NCBI RefSeq assembly: GCF_039555335.1
Contig: NC_092628.1
Location: forward strand, 70,523,706 to 70,587,705
Direction: 5' to 3'
Source of the DNA: Amphiura filiformis
Lineage: Eukaryota > Echinodermata > Ophiuroidea > Amphilepidida > Amphiuridae
Length of the DNA: 64,000 nt
Shown here: positions 36,601 through 47,372 of the stretch, piece by piece
How positions within the stretch are numbered: the first letter of the stretch is position 1
How the letters are laid out: each line of letters begins with the position of its first letter
Notes under the pieces: generated by a model
The model's database searches: none
The model's input: the letters and a program-made list of their open reading frames with translations, nothing else
Told to the model about the DNA's origin: nothing
Position numbers and translations under genes: made by a program

Positions 36601-37695
36601 TGTAAGTGATATTTAACGGACATACCTGTATCTGGTACAAGTAAAGAAACCAGTGATACTCGAACATCTTGCGTAGTACTTCTGTGTATATTCACTGAGG
36701 TAGGATTGAAGAAAGCTCTGGTTCTCTGACATAGTGGTTAAGCATATGCTATAAGAGATGGTCAAAGGTATAGCAGTATAGTGTAAACGTAATCAGCTTT
36801 TTTTTTAATAAAATGGCCGATGATTTCGAATAGGTTCACTTTCATTTTATTGACGTGCTGTGATAGCTTAGAAAATTGTCTTCTGAGTATATACTTTAAG
36901 CAGGGATATCTAACCTTGTTGGAGCACAACCCATACAATTTCCTACTAATAAGACGCTGGCAAAATCTTTTGTTAAAGTAGTATTTCGTGATCCTAGCAT
37001 CTTATTTTTATGACATTTTCCAGTAGATATCCATGAAAAAAGCTTATTCCCAAAATTTCAGTTGATTCCGATTTTGCGTTCGCGAGTTATGCATGATTAT
37101 GTGTATTACACTGCTCCATAGACAATGTATTGTAATTTCATTCTGGTGTAACAAAACGTAATTCAAAATTTCACTAAATTTTTGGTTAACGATTTAATCT
37201 GCAAGAAATTTTTTGTACATAAACATGTAGTCAGAGAAGTGTCCAGTGGCTTTTTTTGAGAAAAGTGGGAGGGGTGAGGCTGTGGATCACGAAATGCCCC
37301 TTTAAAGTAAGTATATGATGAATCTACGTTTAGCTTGAGTCGTTTGGGGGTAGGCCTACACATGCGCATTTTTTAATCTAGTACTTGAAAACACATTTGT
37401 CAAGATTGTCTAATTTTACAGACAAATGAAAGTGATTGTCTTGAATATCTTGGGTTTTCGATTGAATACAAATCATTCGAAACTATCGAAATTATCGTCA
37501 GGTGTTCCAAAATGAATTTTTACAAGTACATTTCACATTGCTTTAGACACCCGTGTTTTATTCAAAATAATGATACATTAATAACCATAAGACAAAAGCG
37601 TCAATTTAATATTGTTTGATTTACCTCTGTTGTGGTCTAGACATAGGAATCAAGGTCGTAGCAATAGCAATAGCAACTAGTACGAATTTATCCAT
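25753..37695 (-). CDS. Adhesion G-protein-coupled receptor with EMI-type N-terminal domain (gene 2, complete)
   Basis: Twenty coding exons: 37695-37625, 36748-36626, 36022-35922, 35087-34297, 33962-33924, 33449-33341, 32991-32875, 32624-32546, 32416-32305, 32012-31954, 31316-31202, 30610-30513, 30281-30179, 29551-29401, 29295-29223, 28316-28250, 27801-27716, 26491-26371, 26221-26180 and 25860-25753. They sum to 2565 nt, 854 codons plus TGA, with all phases consistent. Order: signal peptide (1-23), EMI-like domain (about 24-98), Ser/Thr-rich stalk (98-362), GAIN (about 375-530), GPS (525-565), seven TMs (573-819), 35-residue tail. An AATAAA on the minus strand (25612-25607) lies about 140 nt after the stop. 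Paralogue of the receptor at 122-18027. Class B2 assignment is firm; the ligand is unknown. Confidence 0.92.
25924..26040. repeat. (ATTC)n and (TTCATTTA)n microsatellite
   Basis: Twenty-odd tandem units. It lies in the intron between the TM7 exon and the tail exon of gene 2, and it creates spurious His/Ser/Phe-rich open frames on the plus strand. Confidence 0.95.
26654..26700 (+). repeat. Mariner-type TIR relic
   Basis: tacagggtgtcccaaaagtc is the classical mariner end sequence. No matching second end or transposase was found; a MITE interrupts the region at 26800. Confidence 0.5.
26800..27485. mobile_element. MITE with CCCAGCAAACAC ends, copy 2
   Basis: cccagcaaacacaaaacgtt at the left and aaacgttttgctggg at the right. 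The interior is the reverse complement of 1002-1454 plus extra aaacgttt units. Intronic in gene 2, upstream of the TM6 exon. Confidence 0.85.
27850..28070. repeat. Near-perfect tandem duplication of about 106 bp
   Basis: 'aaaaaaaggaaaactgtttt' through 'atctgtacttaaattaag' occurs twice head to tail with no difference that I could see. Intronic in gene 2. Confidence 0.9.
28728..28948. mobile_element. Foldback MITE
   Basis: Arms 'caagttgagagtaacaccat' and 'atggttgtaacttgagatta', then 'gttggatttcgcagtggcag' and 'ctgccaatgcagaaatccaa' pair. The centre contains a tatacacacacg palindrome. Intronic in gene 2. Confidence 0.8.
29650..30095. mobile_element. Foldback element in the TM2-TM3 intron of gene 2
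   Basis: Shares 'aaagaatagtttgc', 'gcagtaaaataggt', 'ccaataggac' and 'gaccttttacctttttgctt' blocks with 3275-3945, and has self-complementary arms. No coding capacity. Confidence 0.65.
31202..32012 (-). CDS. Gene 2 exons 10-11: GPS autoproteolysis motif
   Basis: Exons 32012-31954 (TQIYCAFWIPIE) and 31316-31202 (SWSDTGCELL through VQCLCDHTTNFAIL). Four GPS cysteines and two tryptophans are in place. The cleavage triad is His557-Thr558-Thr559, so the tethered-agonist peptide after cleavage would start TNFAIL. A plus-strand open frame across the same stretch (30999-31355) is only antisense. Confidence 0.92.
32305..33962 (-). CDS. Gene 2 exons 5-9: micro-exon and GAIN domain
   Basis: Exons 33962-33924 (39 nt, phase 0, DLFSKGNSNNNSM), 33449-33341 (LNQLEELQEQLLLVVEGLEI), 32991-32875 (IELVKFESAAGIESYQF), 32624-32546 (IVGIVAMYNQPSQLGAVEF) and 32416-32305 (MVSGIISLSVTVGGTKKSVG). 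Each matches the gene 1 counterpart in phase and in residues that would form the GAIN core. The micro-exon is the least conserved part and is called because acceptor, donor and phase all fit. Confidence 0.85.
34297..35087 (-). CDS. Gene 2 exon 4: long Ser/Thr-rich stalk
   Basis: A single 791-nt exon. It is rich in Thr, Ser, Pro and Asn, with few hydrophobic residues and several N-glycosylation sequons (for example NHSH, NNTA, NYTF, NQST, NDNTT). Near the C-terminal end there is a Gly/Ser/Asp stretch (DGSGSGPGYGSGD), which resembles a glycosaminoglycan attachment region because SG dipeptides sit next to acidic residues. Unlike the gene 1 stalk it shows no obvious tandem repeat. The likely role is a glycosylated spacer between the EMI module and GAIN. 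Confidence 0.88.
35236..35555. mobile_element. Long palindromic MITE with tgacgtca ends
   Basis: Arms such as 'aaacatccacagtcaaattt' and 'aaattttgactgtggatgtt' pair, with 'cggatcatgagggccc' against 'gggccctcatgatccg'. About 320 bp in the gene 2 intron between EMI and stalk exons. The termini carry CRE-like tgacgtca. Confidence 0.85.
35922..36748 (-). CDS. Gene 2 exons 2-3: EMI-type cysteine domain
   Basis: Exons 36748-36626 and 36022-35922. They encode a Cys-starting segment (ICLTTMSEN), then YYARCSSITGFFTCTRYR, then HRVVYRTVYRAVYVCCDGWY and GTCK. The spacing and flavour (C, C after a Tyr-rich strand, C before T-R-Y/H-R, repeated Y-R-T/A-V-Y, then CC-x-G-W/F-Y and a final C) match the EMI module of MEGF10/EMILIN-type proteins, which mediates protein-protein contact outside the cell. 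The choice of acceptor (ttatag|CATATG) is the one that keeps frame and supplies the first Cys. A profile search would confirm. Confidence 0.7.
36150..36255. mobile_element. Short MITE with aatagggtgcaact ends
   Basis: acaatagggtgcaacttgct and agagttgcaccctattcgg are inverted ends about 100 bp apart. The interior has 'ggggttagggttgggttagg', telomere-like by chance or origin. Confidence 0.75.
36440..36515 (-). repeat. tRNA-like SINE fragment
   Basis: The minus strand reads agagcaaagtggcgcagcgg (box A) and later gcgggttcgaacccc (intact box B) about 30 nt on. Only the T arm pairs well. It lies in the intron between the two EMI exons of gene 2. Most likely a tRNA-related SINE or pseudogene. Confidence 0.6.
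37625..37695 (-). CDS. Gene 2 exon 1: start codon and signal peptide
   Basis: The ATG (plus CAT 37693-37695) begins MDKFVLVAIAIATTLIPMS, a short charged start with a hydrophobic core typical of signal peptides. The donor is AGAG|gtaaat. The two leftover bases join the C opening the exon at 36748, giving Ser. No convincing TATA box was found upstream, so the promoter is not called. Confidence 0.85.
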
Positions 37696-37699
37696 TGCG

Positions 37700-40500
37700 G
37701 TTATTGATAGATAAAGTGCTGGAATATGGCGTACCTATTAGTAAGAAACATCAACATAATTATGAATAATACATTAACAAGCAAAGACATGGAACAACAT
37801 GAACAGTTAATTGAACCCATCTATTATGTTTTAAAACATATATATTGACAAATTGCTATACCGAGCTTGCTGCATACATTGCCTTCATTTGTAGTGTAAT
37901 GGGTAGCTCGTTCACGTAGCGTTTTCGTTGTCCCACTGGCCTACTACAACTAACGTAGATTGCCTGGCGATCGGAGTGTTATCGTCAGAGCACCTCGGAC
38001 TACGTAATGGGTCGTTTAAAGCCTTAATGTATATACGATCTTTTTTCAGAATTTACCTTTATTTTTTCAAACCCGATTTTTGGCATATTTGTAATACTTA
38101 CACATGTTCTAACTTAAATCTATGAGCAAACTGTCAAATTCGCCCTATTTGTAGTAAAACGGGATGATTTTCTGTTGGTCCGACATAAAATCATAATTTT
38201 TTAGATTATGATTTTATGTCGGCCACGTTCGCAAACCGTAGTCTCCTACAAAACTAGTTTGGTTACGCTCCCTCCACATGTGGAGGGAGCGTAACCACAC
38301 TGGCCGCGTAGGAGACTAACTCTGAGGCCGCACTCGCTGTCCTAATCCTAATAGTGCGAAATGTTTCGAGTGATAGAGAGCTATAGAGGTGAAGTTTATG
38401 ATGTTGTTTCTTTGCAAATTCCCAATGTTTTTCGCGTCCAAATGTATTGGGAACTTTCATAATGATTGCATATTATCATTTTGGAAGAAAAAAAGAAAAA
38501 CCTAAAAATTTAAAAAGATCGTACATTAAGGCTTTTTAAAAGACGAATCACATGGTTTTACCTTCTAAAAAGGTACAGCCATGTGCTTTTCGTCCCTAAA
38601 TGTGTTGGAAATTTGAAGGCTGCAGCGGTTTTCTTTTTTAACAAGCCAATAGGGCATAGAAAATCATATTTTGATAGTATTTAGCAAAGAATATAACATC
38701 CGATGGTAATATTTGGATAGATACATTTTCCAGATATATTATGAACATTTTCCAAAAATGGCCGGTAAAATCAATCACTTTAACCAAAAAATGCATCGGC
38801 TTACACCAAAAGAAATTCCCAAAACCCATATCTCATTTTATCCTTCGTCGTCTGAAGCAAAGTATCTTATCTTCCCTCCAATATTGAAAACGTTAAACAC
38901 CTGTTAGATTGATCGATCAAATCAGCTCAGATCAGATCAAGAAATTCAACTACCGTATGTCATTGTCTATCGATATGGTTCACTCGATTGAACAGAAGGA
39001 CCCCCACGTTCATGACGTTTATCTCCTAACCCTTGTTCTTCTGACACACATTTTGTAACACAAACTATGAAGAGGGGTTTGTTGCAACACCCCCTAGTTT
39101 TCTATTATAAAGGTCAGAATGTCATATTCCGTTTATAGAATTGGTATAGCTGATTAGCTGTGTCTCCTTTATCCAGTGATACCAAAATAAGTATAAACAT
39201 ATTTCCGCACACAATGTCACTATGACGTTATAATGTGAGCTCCGGGCCCTCGCAAAATTTGGAAAAGTAAACCTATATCAAAATTCTACCAAAATGCGAC
39301 TTTCAACGAAGTTTTTCTACAATATGAAAGGAAACTAATTAACAGTCGATATATCTTGGAATAATTTAACAAGAGCGAAATGAAAATCGTGGATTTTACT
39401 GTAGAAACCTGGTCATTTCTTACTCAGTGATGGTCGGTCTTAATCCCGGGTAGGATGTTATCACTAAAATGAGCACAAAGGTTGAATCTACGATTAGCTT
39501 GAGTCGTTTGGGCGTACACACGCCGGATAAAGACACTTGGGGAGTATGGTACAGCCTCTCGGTGTATTCTTTAGACTATTATGTTCGATTCTCTCCGCTC
39601 ATTCCGAAACAATATCAAAATAATGAAGATTGAATTGATATTGTATTTCTTGAATTGAGTCTCGTGATTAATATGTTGAAAACAAATGTGAACGTGGAAT
39701 ATAGGCATATTGAATTGGCGCAAAACCTGTCAGGTTTAAATGATACGCAATTGGACAAAGTAGGCGGTTGGTAAACTGATAGTAACTCAATTTTCTTTAT
39801 TCTGTTATGATATAAAAATGCTTATTTACCTTTCAAGTCTTGTCTTATATATCGTCGTATTGGAGTCTTCCCGTGTTGAAAATTTTCAGTGTCCCAAGCT
39901 TGACCAGCTTCGCAGATAGTATTCAAGTTCGCCTGGTAAAAGCAATCATCGTATTAACATACCTGCCAAGTAATAACTACACGTTAAGGCTCTCCGCACG
40001 GCAGCTATATAAACATCCAAGGAGCAGCTATAAATTCATACAAAGTAATGACAACGGCTTTCTTGAAAAATCAGCACAACAATAATTATTGGAAATACTT
40101 AGTCATTCAAATGTAGAAATCATTTTTTTTCACCAACTGAAGTCAATCACCATGGAACTATAATGTTGTGTTGTTCAAGTGTAAATGCCTGTAATGAGCA
40201 AGCGACCTTGGTCTTTGGTGGTTGTGTCGCTTTTTCCATTAACATAATTTACCATTATTGTTCATATATTAATCATTAAAGCCTATATTTTATTGAAATC
40301 CATTAACATAATGACAAGCTATGACAGTAACTTCTTAGTATAGGCTATGGTTCTTCATTTGTAAATCCACTCTGATCGTGTCTTTGTAATTACATTAGCT
40401 GCGCTGGTCTGCCGAAATGTTAATTGAAGTTGGGTAAATTAAAATGGCCAGTGATTAGCATGTCATAATTTTTGGTATAAAATACCATTTGCGGAAATAG
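37700..40500. other. Intergenic, upstream of gene 2
   Basis: No convincing exon. There are two strong hairpins, at 38178-38222 (cataaaatcataatt / aattatgattttatg-like arms) and 38240-38322 (agtctcctac...gtaggagact with inner ctccctccacatgtggaggg). A promoter for gene 2 should lie in the first kilobase but no core element could be called. Confidence 0.6.
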
Positions 40501-40516
40501 TGCATTTGAACGAGTT

Positions 40517-40625
40517 TTATTTTATTTTATTTTATTTTATTTTATTTTATTTTATTTTATTTTATTTTATTTTATTTTATTTTATTTTATTTTATTTTAT
40601 TTTATTTTATTTTATTTTATTTTAT
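40517..40625. repeat. (TTTTA)n microsatellite
   Basis: About 21 uninterrupted tttta units in the spacer between genes 2 and 3. Confidence 0.97.
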
Positions 40626-40909
40626 GGAGACGTCTCAACCTCACCCCACACGCATATAGTTACGTAGGTTATCTATCAAAAATAGTCAGAACTTTCTTGG
40701 AATGTTTTTTCAATGATTATCAAAAATTGTCAGAGTTTTCTTCGCAGTTGGAATGAAAACTGAAGAATAGGTCTATTTCAAACATTGATCTGAGTAGGTT
40801 TTGAATAATTTTATCATTTTTGCACATAAATACGAAGTTTTACAAATTTACACAATGCCTTATTTGGGTAGAGGTGTAATGGACTGATGACTTCAACCAA
40901 CCAACGAAC

Positions 40910-41172
40910 AGTATACTTCGGTTATATTTATAAATACGCTTTTATAAATACGCACGTGACTCATTGGCACGACATACCAAAACCAGCAAGCGTGACCAAA
41001 TCCTCATTTTGAAAGTATTGTTCCGCCTTTGCATTCAAATGTATAGGAAGACCATCCGCTATGTAGAAGGTCAGTTCGAGACTTACTATCTACAAGCTGT
41101 TATGGCAGCGCGGAGGTGGTCACGTGCGTATTTATAAAAGCGCATTTATAAATATAACCGCAGTACACTGAC
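40910..41172. mobile_element. Foldback MITE
   Basis: Arms 'cggttatatttataaatacg' and 'catttataaatataaccgc', plus 'tataaatacgcacgtgac' and 'gtcacgtgcgtatttata', pair across about 260 bp. Confidence 0.85.
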
Positions 41173-41539
41173 CAATATACTATTTACGTTACCTTTAATA
41201 ATACCAGAAGTAAACGAAAGTAATGGTTATAGAAGACCAAACAAACGAACAAACAAATATGTGACGTGTCATGTCTAAAACAGACACTTTTGGGCAGGTT
41301 ATCAATTCTGAGGTTTTTACATTTACAGATATTTTGATTCACAACGCCGTTTTCCCCAATGAACAATGATGAAATCGGACATTCCTAAGCGAAGTTATAG
41401 TATTATAAAATTGGAAATTGAGACATCGGCCTTTAAAAATATTATTGACACTGTTCAGAGTATGAATTAGCTTGAAAAATATCTCAAAAAATACAAGATG
41501 CCAGTTATATTCCGGTCTGAAACTATCAAACAATATTAA

Positions 41540-41690
41540 TAACATCACAAATGCGCAACAAACCCAAATTGTGAAAAAATCGCCAGGAAAATTATTTGAT
41601 ATCAGAAGGACATTCCTCGTATTCAAAATACAATTCGTTCGATATGTCTGATGTGCTCTCATGTCCCACAAAAATACTGTGCAAATCTTG
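41540..41690. repeat. Partial copy of the 49.6-50.3 kb foldback
   Basis: 'gaaggacattcctcgtattc' and 'gatgtgctctcatgtcccac' match the right arm of 49644-50310. Confidence 0.75.
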
Positions 41691-41980
41691 TTACCAGAGC
41701 CCTTAATGTTGTTATAATTGCAAACACAAATCAGACAAATATGTCAAGATATGTTAATGGTTAAAATGCATCAACACTGATCGCTTGATTGAAATTTATG
41801 TGCAATATTACGGTATGCATTTTGCAGATGATCTAGTACAGTAGTACCGCGGGTGAATCGTGATCTTAATCATGAAATAATTTATAGTGTGTATCAAAAT
41901 AAAGTAAAAACATTACAAAATGCCACTAGATTAAAATGTACGAGGTATTAATTTGGTCAGAATGCTTTAGTTGATAGCTG

Positions 41981-42244
41981 CAGGCCCGTACGCAGGGGGG
42001 GTGCGGGGGGTGCGCCCCCGCCCCCCCCCAAATTTGCCAAAGTGTACAAAAGGTCCCAAAATTTAAGAATTTGCGAGCATAGCGAGCAAAAAAAATCGGG
42101 TTTTTTACGGGTTTTTCGTCAAAAAATGTCCAAATTTTGGAAAGAAAGTCCACTTTTAACAAAATTGCCCCCCCCCCCTTGGGAAAAAGGTCCACTTTTT
42201 CAAAATCAGCACCCCCCCCAAACAAAATCCTGCGTACGGGCCTG
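41981..42244. mobile_element. Non-autonomous hAT element with 8-bp target duplication
   Basis: TIRs caggcccgtacgcagg and cctgcgtacgggcctg; flanking direct repeats GATAGCTG at 41973-41980 and 42245-42252. The body has poly-C/G runs and 'aaaatgtccaaattttgg'. A decayed relative is at 60795-61065. Confidence 0.92.
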
Positions 42245-42486
42245 GATAGCTGAATCAACATCTTGTCCTCCCACAACTGTAAAATCAGTTATGTGACCAT
42301 TAATAAGGACTCATACTCATATATAGTGGATATTTTTGTGATCCTTGTAAAATGCAGTTGCGCAAAGTCAATTAAAATAACATGAAAATCACATGTTTCA
42401 CTACTTTCTTTACAGTAATTGAGAGAACGCATTTTTGGCGCCCGTGTGATTGCTTTGGAGCAAGTACAAATAGCTGGAAATAGCCC

Positions 42487-43602
42487 CTAAGGGATCAGTG
42501 TTCAAAAATACTTTGGTGGGGGGGGGGGCTGGTAAAAAGGAAGAGGGGGCCAAAAAAGTTTTGGACCTTAAAAGAGGGGGACCAAAAGTTTTAGGTGGTA
42601 GGAAAGGGGGGTCAAAAAAGTTTTCCCCTTTAAAAACCCAAAATTTTTGCGCGCTTCGCGCGCATTGAGACCCTCTATATCACTTTTAACATGGGCAAGT
42701 TTTGGTTTTCAGTGCTTTTGTTTGAAAAAATGATGGCACTTAGTGTACATATATCTATTAATTAATATAACATTAAAGATGATCAACAACATGCAACATC
42801 TGGGATGGTTTAAGAAATAGTCGCACTTTTTATCATAGAATTTTATATCTCTTCAAAGTAGGCTACAAACATGATTATGTACCAATCTGATCAAAATACA
42901 ACTAAATCAAGAAACTATTGCAAATAAATAGTTTACTATTTCTCATTGCAAAATTATTTTGTACACATACATGTAGGCCCATGGGTAGATTTACCATAAG
43001 ACAGAATGGGCACAGGCCCAGGTGCCACGGTCTTTGGGGCCAAAACTGATACCTGTGTAAATTAATCTCATATTTGACCATTTTAACTTTTTGCATAAAT
43101 TAGTTCCAATTTTAACAATATTTGACCATTCAAGCTTCAATATGGCCAAATTTTTTGCACGCTTCGCGCGCATTTGTACTGTCATAATAGCCACGGATCC
43201 AATTTATATGCTGATGTGCCTATGAACCTCCAAATAAATCCTCTCTTTATCCCTGTAAAATCAGATAAACACCCTGATTTGGGACAAATCTAAATTAAGT
43301 ATAAAACGAAAATTTCATTGTGCTTGTATTTCATGCGCAATTGTCCCACGGGAATGTTTCAAACATTTGCCTCCCTCAATGACATGTGACCCAGATACCA
43401 CACCACTGGAAACAACATTATTAAGTATAATGTTTGTAATATACGATAATGGGGGGGGACAAAAAAGTTTTGTCTGTCAAAAGAGGGGGGCAAAAAAGTT
43501 TAGCGGTCCATCGAGGGGGGGGGGTCAAAAAAGTGTTAGAGTGAAAAATTTGAGTTAGACCAGCCCCCCCCCCTACCAAAGTATTAATGAACACTCCCTA
43601 AG
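42487..43602. mobile_element. G/C-run-bordered repeat element
   Basis: Inverted ends: left 'gtgttcaaaaatactttggt' plus a G run, right 'ctaccaaagtattaatgaac' after a C run. The interior carries 'gggggtcaaaaaagtttt' units at both ends and gcgcgcttcgcgcgca palindromes. No transposase seen. Confidence 0.7.
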
Positions 43603-45379
43603 ATCTCCAGGTCTTATAGCTGAATTCAACATGATCAAAGGTTTTCTTTTAAAAAACCCATTCAGTGATCCCACCGAAAGTGTAACAAATTAAAATTGTT
43701 TATAATTTATACGAGTGGATATTCTGCTGAAGACGCTAGTCGAACTAGTGAAAACGTTCCAGGTGAGCGAAAAATAGTGTAGTGTTGAAGTTAAACGCTT
43801 TAATCTATTTATAAATTGCTTAAGGATAAGTCATTCAAATTGTTATTTGGTATTTTTGAAATGAAAAATGTGGCAAAACACAAATGAGTTTTAACTTCCA
43901 TTTTTACATAATACGTACATTCGTATAGTGCACATAAATTTTGATCAAGGTTCTTCATTTTAAGCCTTATAAACTTTTGAAATAAATAATGAAGATAAAT
44001 AGATCAAAATGAAATAATAATAATTAAGATATAATAAATTATTTTATCTAATAGTATTATCATGATTATGGAGAATAGAGGAGATCCATTTTCTCTGCTG
44101 ACATGGCATTTCAAGATCATGATTATGTTCACTTTCATTCACACAATATGTTGATAAATTAGACTTGTACTTCAAGGTTTCATCACTTTCATTCAAAATA
44201 AGATTTAATCAGTCGTCACATTAAAACGGTTTGTGGTTTGTTTACACGGTCAAAAGCGGATGGGGGATCGGGGACAGGCCCTCCTCTGTATAAAAAGGGA
44301 ACATTACTTGTACGATTTTAACTCCCGTATTTGACAAATTTTCTGAATTTTCCGCCAGAATGGTTAATAGAGTCATATTTGCCGTAATATTTGGGCGAGC
44401 GAAACGAGCCAAAAAATCTCTCTTTCGAGAGTGGCTCTCCTTTCAAAAACCTGGATCCGCCCCTACATGGGCCTACTCACTTAGCAATTTTCTTTTGCTC
44501 CCTTTTTAAATTCTCTTTGCTCTCCATTCCTATTTTATCTTCTTTGACCTCCTTTTTTGTCGCCTTTGTTGTGGAGGGGGACACCCCCTATTTCTGCCCT
44601 GATCTAAGGAAGCGGTTCCGGGCGGTTCATAAACTATTTCTTATTGGGCTCTAGCTATGAAATGATGTTTTCAAGAAAAGGGATGTTAATTGTCAATGAA
44701 GTGTTGCATGCCCTAAAAACCGCGTGAAAATGTTCACATTTTTACCTGAAAGTGAGCGTAAGAAAGGCTCTCCAAGCATCTCTACTGCATATTTTAAGCA
44801 CGGATTATTAATTGTCACTGCACGGATTTTAATCTCACTGCACGAACGTGCCATGCATGAGGCACGTTAAAATGGCCCCTGTTCGAGCACCAAAATGATT
44901 CTAAATATTTTGTTCATGTACAAGAGTGTTAAATTACAACTTTCGATCATATTTTTGACTCCAATGGGAGTGTTTCCTTCCCTGACTATAACAGTACAAG
45001 GTTGCTGAATATTACCGTCGCCAAGAAAGTTTACAAAAACCATGCTATATTACTTTCCAATAAGCAGGAAACGATTCCATATTTCACTTATTTCCCATAA
45101 TCATTGGTGTCTTTTAGGCGAAACCATTAGAACTGGCGGCAAAAAAATGTTACCAAAACATTATGCAGTGAATTTTGGGCATGAAGATGATGACGTCGCA
45201 GAAAGTATAACTTGACTCCCTCGTGGCTTAATTTATTAAGCCCATCATAAGTGTTGTATTTCCAATGACACAATTTAATAACAATCTTTTAACAATTGTG
45301 CCTCAGAATTGAACCTAAAGTTGTGTAACATGTAGTTTTTTTTTAACCCAACACATTTAAAGGTCATTCTGTATAAAGT

Positions 45380-45972
45380 ATTGGAATTACTCCCCTTTCC
45401 AGAAAAATACAGTACTAATTTTTTTGGATTAAAAATTATTAGTTAGTTCTGCCAAATAAAACATAGCTCAATCCTAGTCATTCATTTAGTCCTAAATTGG
45501 AGATAAAAGAACAAAGTTCACTATTTTACTAATTTCTTGAAAAAAGAGTCAAAAACATGCATTTTCGGCATGTTTTCTGATAATCGAGTCCGAGACACAA
45601 AATCATTCAAAATCTTGAGTATATGCTGAAATTTGGCTCTAATTTTCACTTTTTTGTGTGTTACTTTAATAAATGGTTGGTTATAAGAATGAAATATGTC
45701 TTTTCCAAAAATTAGAATGCATAGACTGAAATTAGTCTTAGTACAAGTCTTTTGGCTTGATTGTCACAGCATACGAAAAACACCCTAAAAACGCATGTTT
45801 TTTTTTGGCCCTTATTTCCAAAAATTGGCTAATTATTAAAATGTGACTTTTATCGCAAGTTAAGACTAACTAAAGGATTAGGAATTAGCTATGTTTCATG
45901 TGGCAAAACAGGATAATATTTTTATTATTCAAAAAAATTGGTTTTTCTGGAACAGGGAGTAAAGAACTCAAG
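45380..45972. mobile_element. Foldback element
   Basis: Arms 'actcccctttccagaaaaat' and 'gtttttctggaacagggagt', then 'tgccaaataaaacatagctc' and 'agctatgtttcatgtggcaa', pair across about 590 bp. Intergenic. Confidence 0.8.
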
Positions 45973-47212
45973 ATGGATATCATAGTGTTGCCTCAAATGT
46001 CAAGTAAGGACAAAATGGTATTTAATGTATTTTATTTTATTAACTGTCGCTAATCTTCTTGCTTCAATTCACTTAGTAAACCTCTGTTGTTGTCCTCATA
46101 GAAGCAGCTCTTTCCTAAGATATTTTCAACTTAAGCATGGAAATACATGGGAGTAGATGTAAATCATATCTTTGGGTGTAAATGTAGATGCTTGAATGGG
46201 ATGAGATAAGCGCCATTACATATGAGTAATTATGAATGGGTAAACAAAGCAATCTCATATATTTTTAATAATTTCCTTTAGAAATTATATTAATCTTATT
46301 GTTTGAATTTAATACACGCTGTGTATTTAAATAAAATTTAAAAACTATGCTTTATTTGTGTATGCTATTATTATTAATCACTGTGACATTCTATTGTGCT
46401 TAAAACATAACACGTGAAGTACGATTGTGTTCTGACCAATGCGCTTTCCAATTCTAAATTCAAACAAATACGTCCAAGTTGCGGGGATGTTATCTACGAC
46501 ATACACTGCAACGCCACCTTCTCGTTTAGCAAACCTAGCATGTTTGTGCAAAATTTCTAGTTCAGTAGGGACTATCCTTCATATGTAATTTGTGCAAATG
46601 ACAAAAAAGGTGGTACAAGGGGAACCTGTTCCACACCGTGTGGATGTGGGTGTGTGAGGTCATCTTTCCACACCCCCACAAGTATTTAAAACCATCTTGC
46701 TAAGGTATTTCTTTTTCAATGATTTAATATCACAATAGTTGATCCTGGTTAGCAGATGGAATACAAGCAGTAACACATCACACAAAACATTTTGCACATT
46801 GATCTTATAGGTTTAAAATAATTTAATTATTTTTGCACATAAATAGAATGTTTACAAAATAACACAGCATCTCTATATTTACATTGATCATGATCTTTGT
46901 ATGAAAATATGAAATAGAACCATGAATTATAAAGTCAATGTATAAAGTACATTGGTAATAGAATCCAATCTATTCTAATTTCCAGGTGATTATATGAATT
47001 GTAAAAGAGAATTATTCACTTTTAATTAAATAACACTGGCAAGGCAATTGCTTATTTACCTGCCATGAGGTATTTGTAGAATGCAGTGTCCCCATTACAT
47101 AAAGCACGGTCAATCAACTTTCTTAAGTAGCGGTGACTGACATGTTTGGACCTGCGGGCCATATTGGTAATTTCAGACAGTTTGATGGCCCACATATTAT
47201 AACTAACTTTTA

Positions 47213-47372
47213 TTACAGTTTGTCCACTCTGAAGTACGAAGTGACAACGCGTGCGTATACAGCGCGTTAACAGTGGGTAGTAATGCGTCTCTGCTGCAGG
47301 TATGCGTGCCTTCAAAGTCGGCACAATGTGTGCGTCCGCGTCTGTACTTCAGAGTAGACTGACTGTATATTC
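47213..47372. mobile_element. Small foldback MITE
   Basis: 'cagtttgtccactctgaagt' and 'acttcagagtagactgactg' are inverted ends; a similar half copy is at 51966-51990. Confidence 0.65.

Noticed and set aside
44391-44654. 87-codon plus-strand frame
   Set aside because: Overlaps a decayed hAT-like end (ctggatccgcccctac) and has no protein features.
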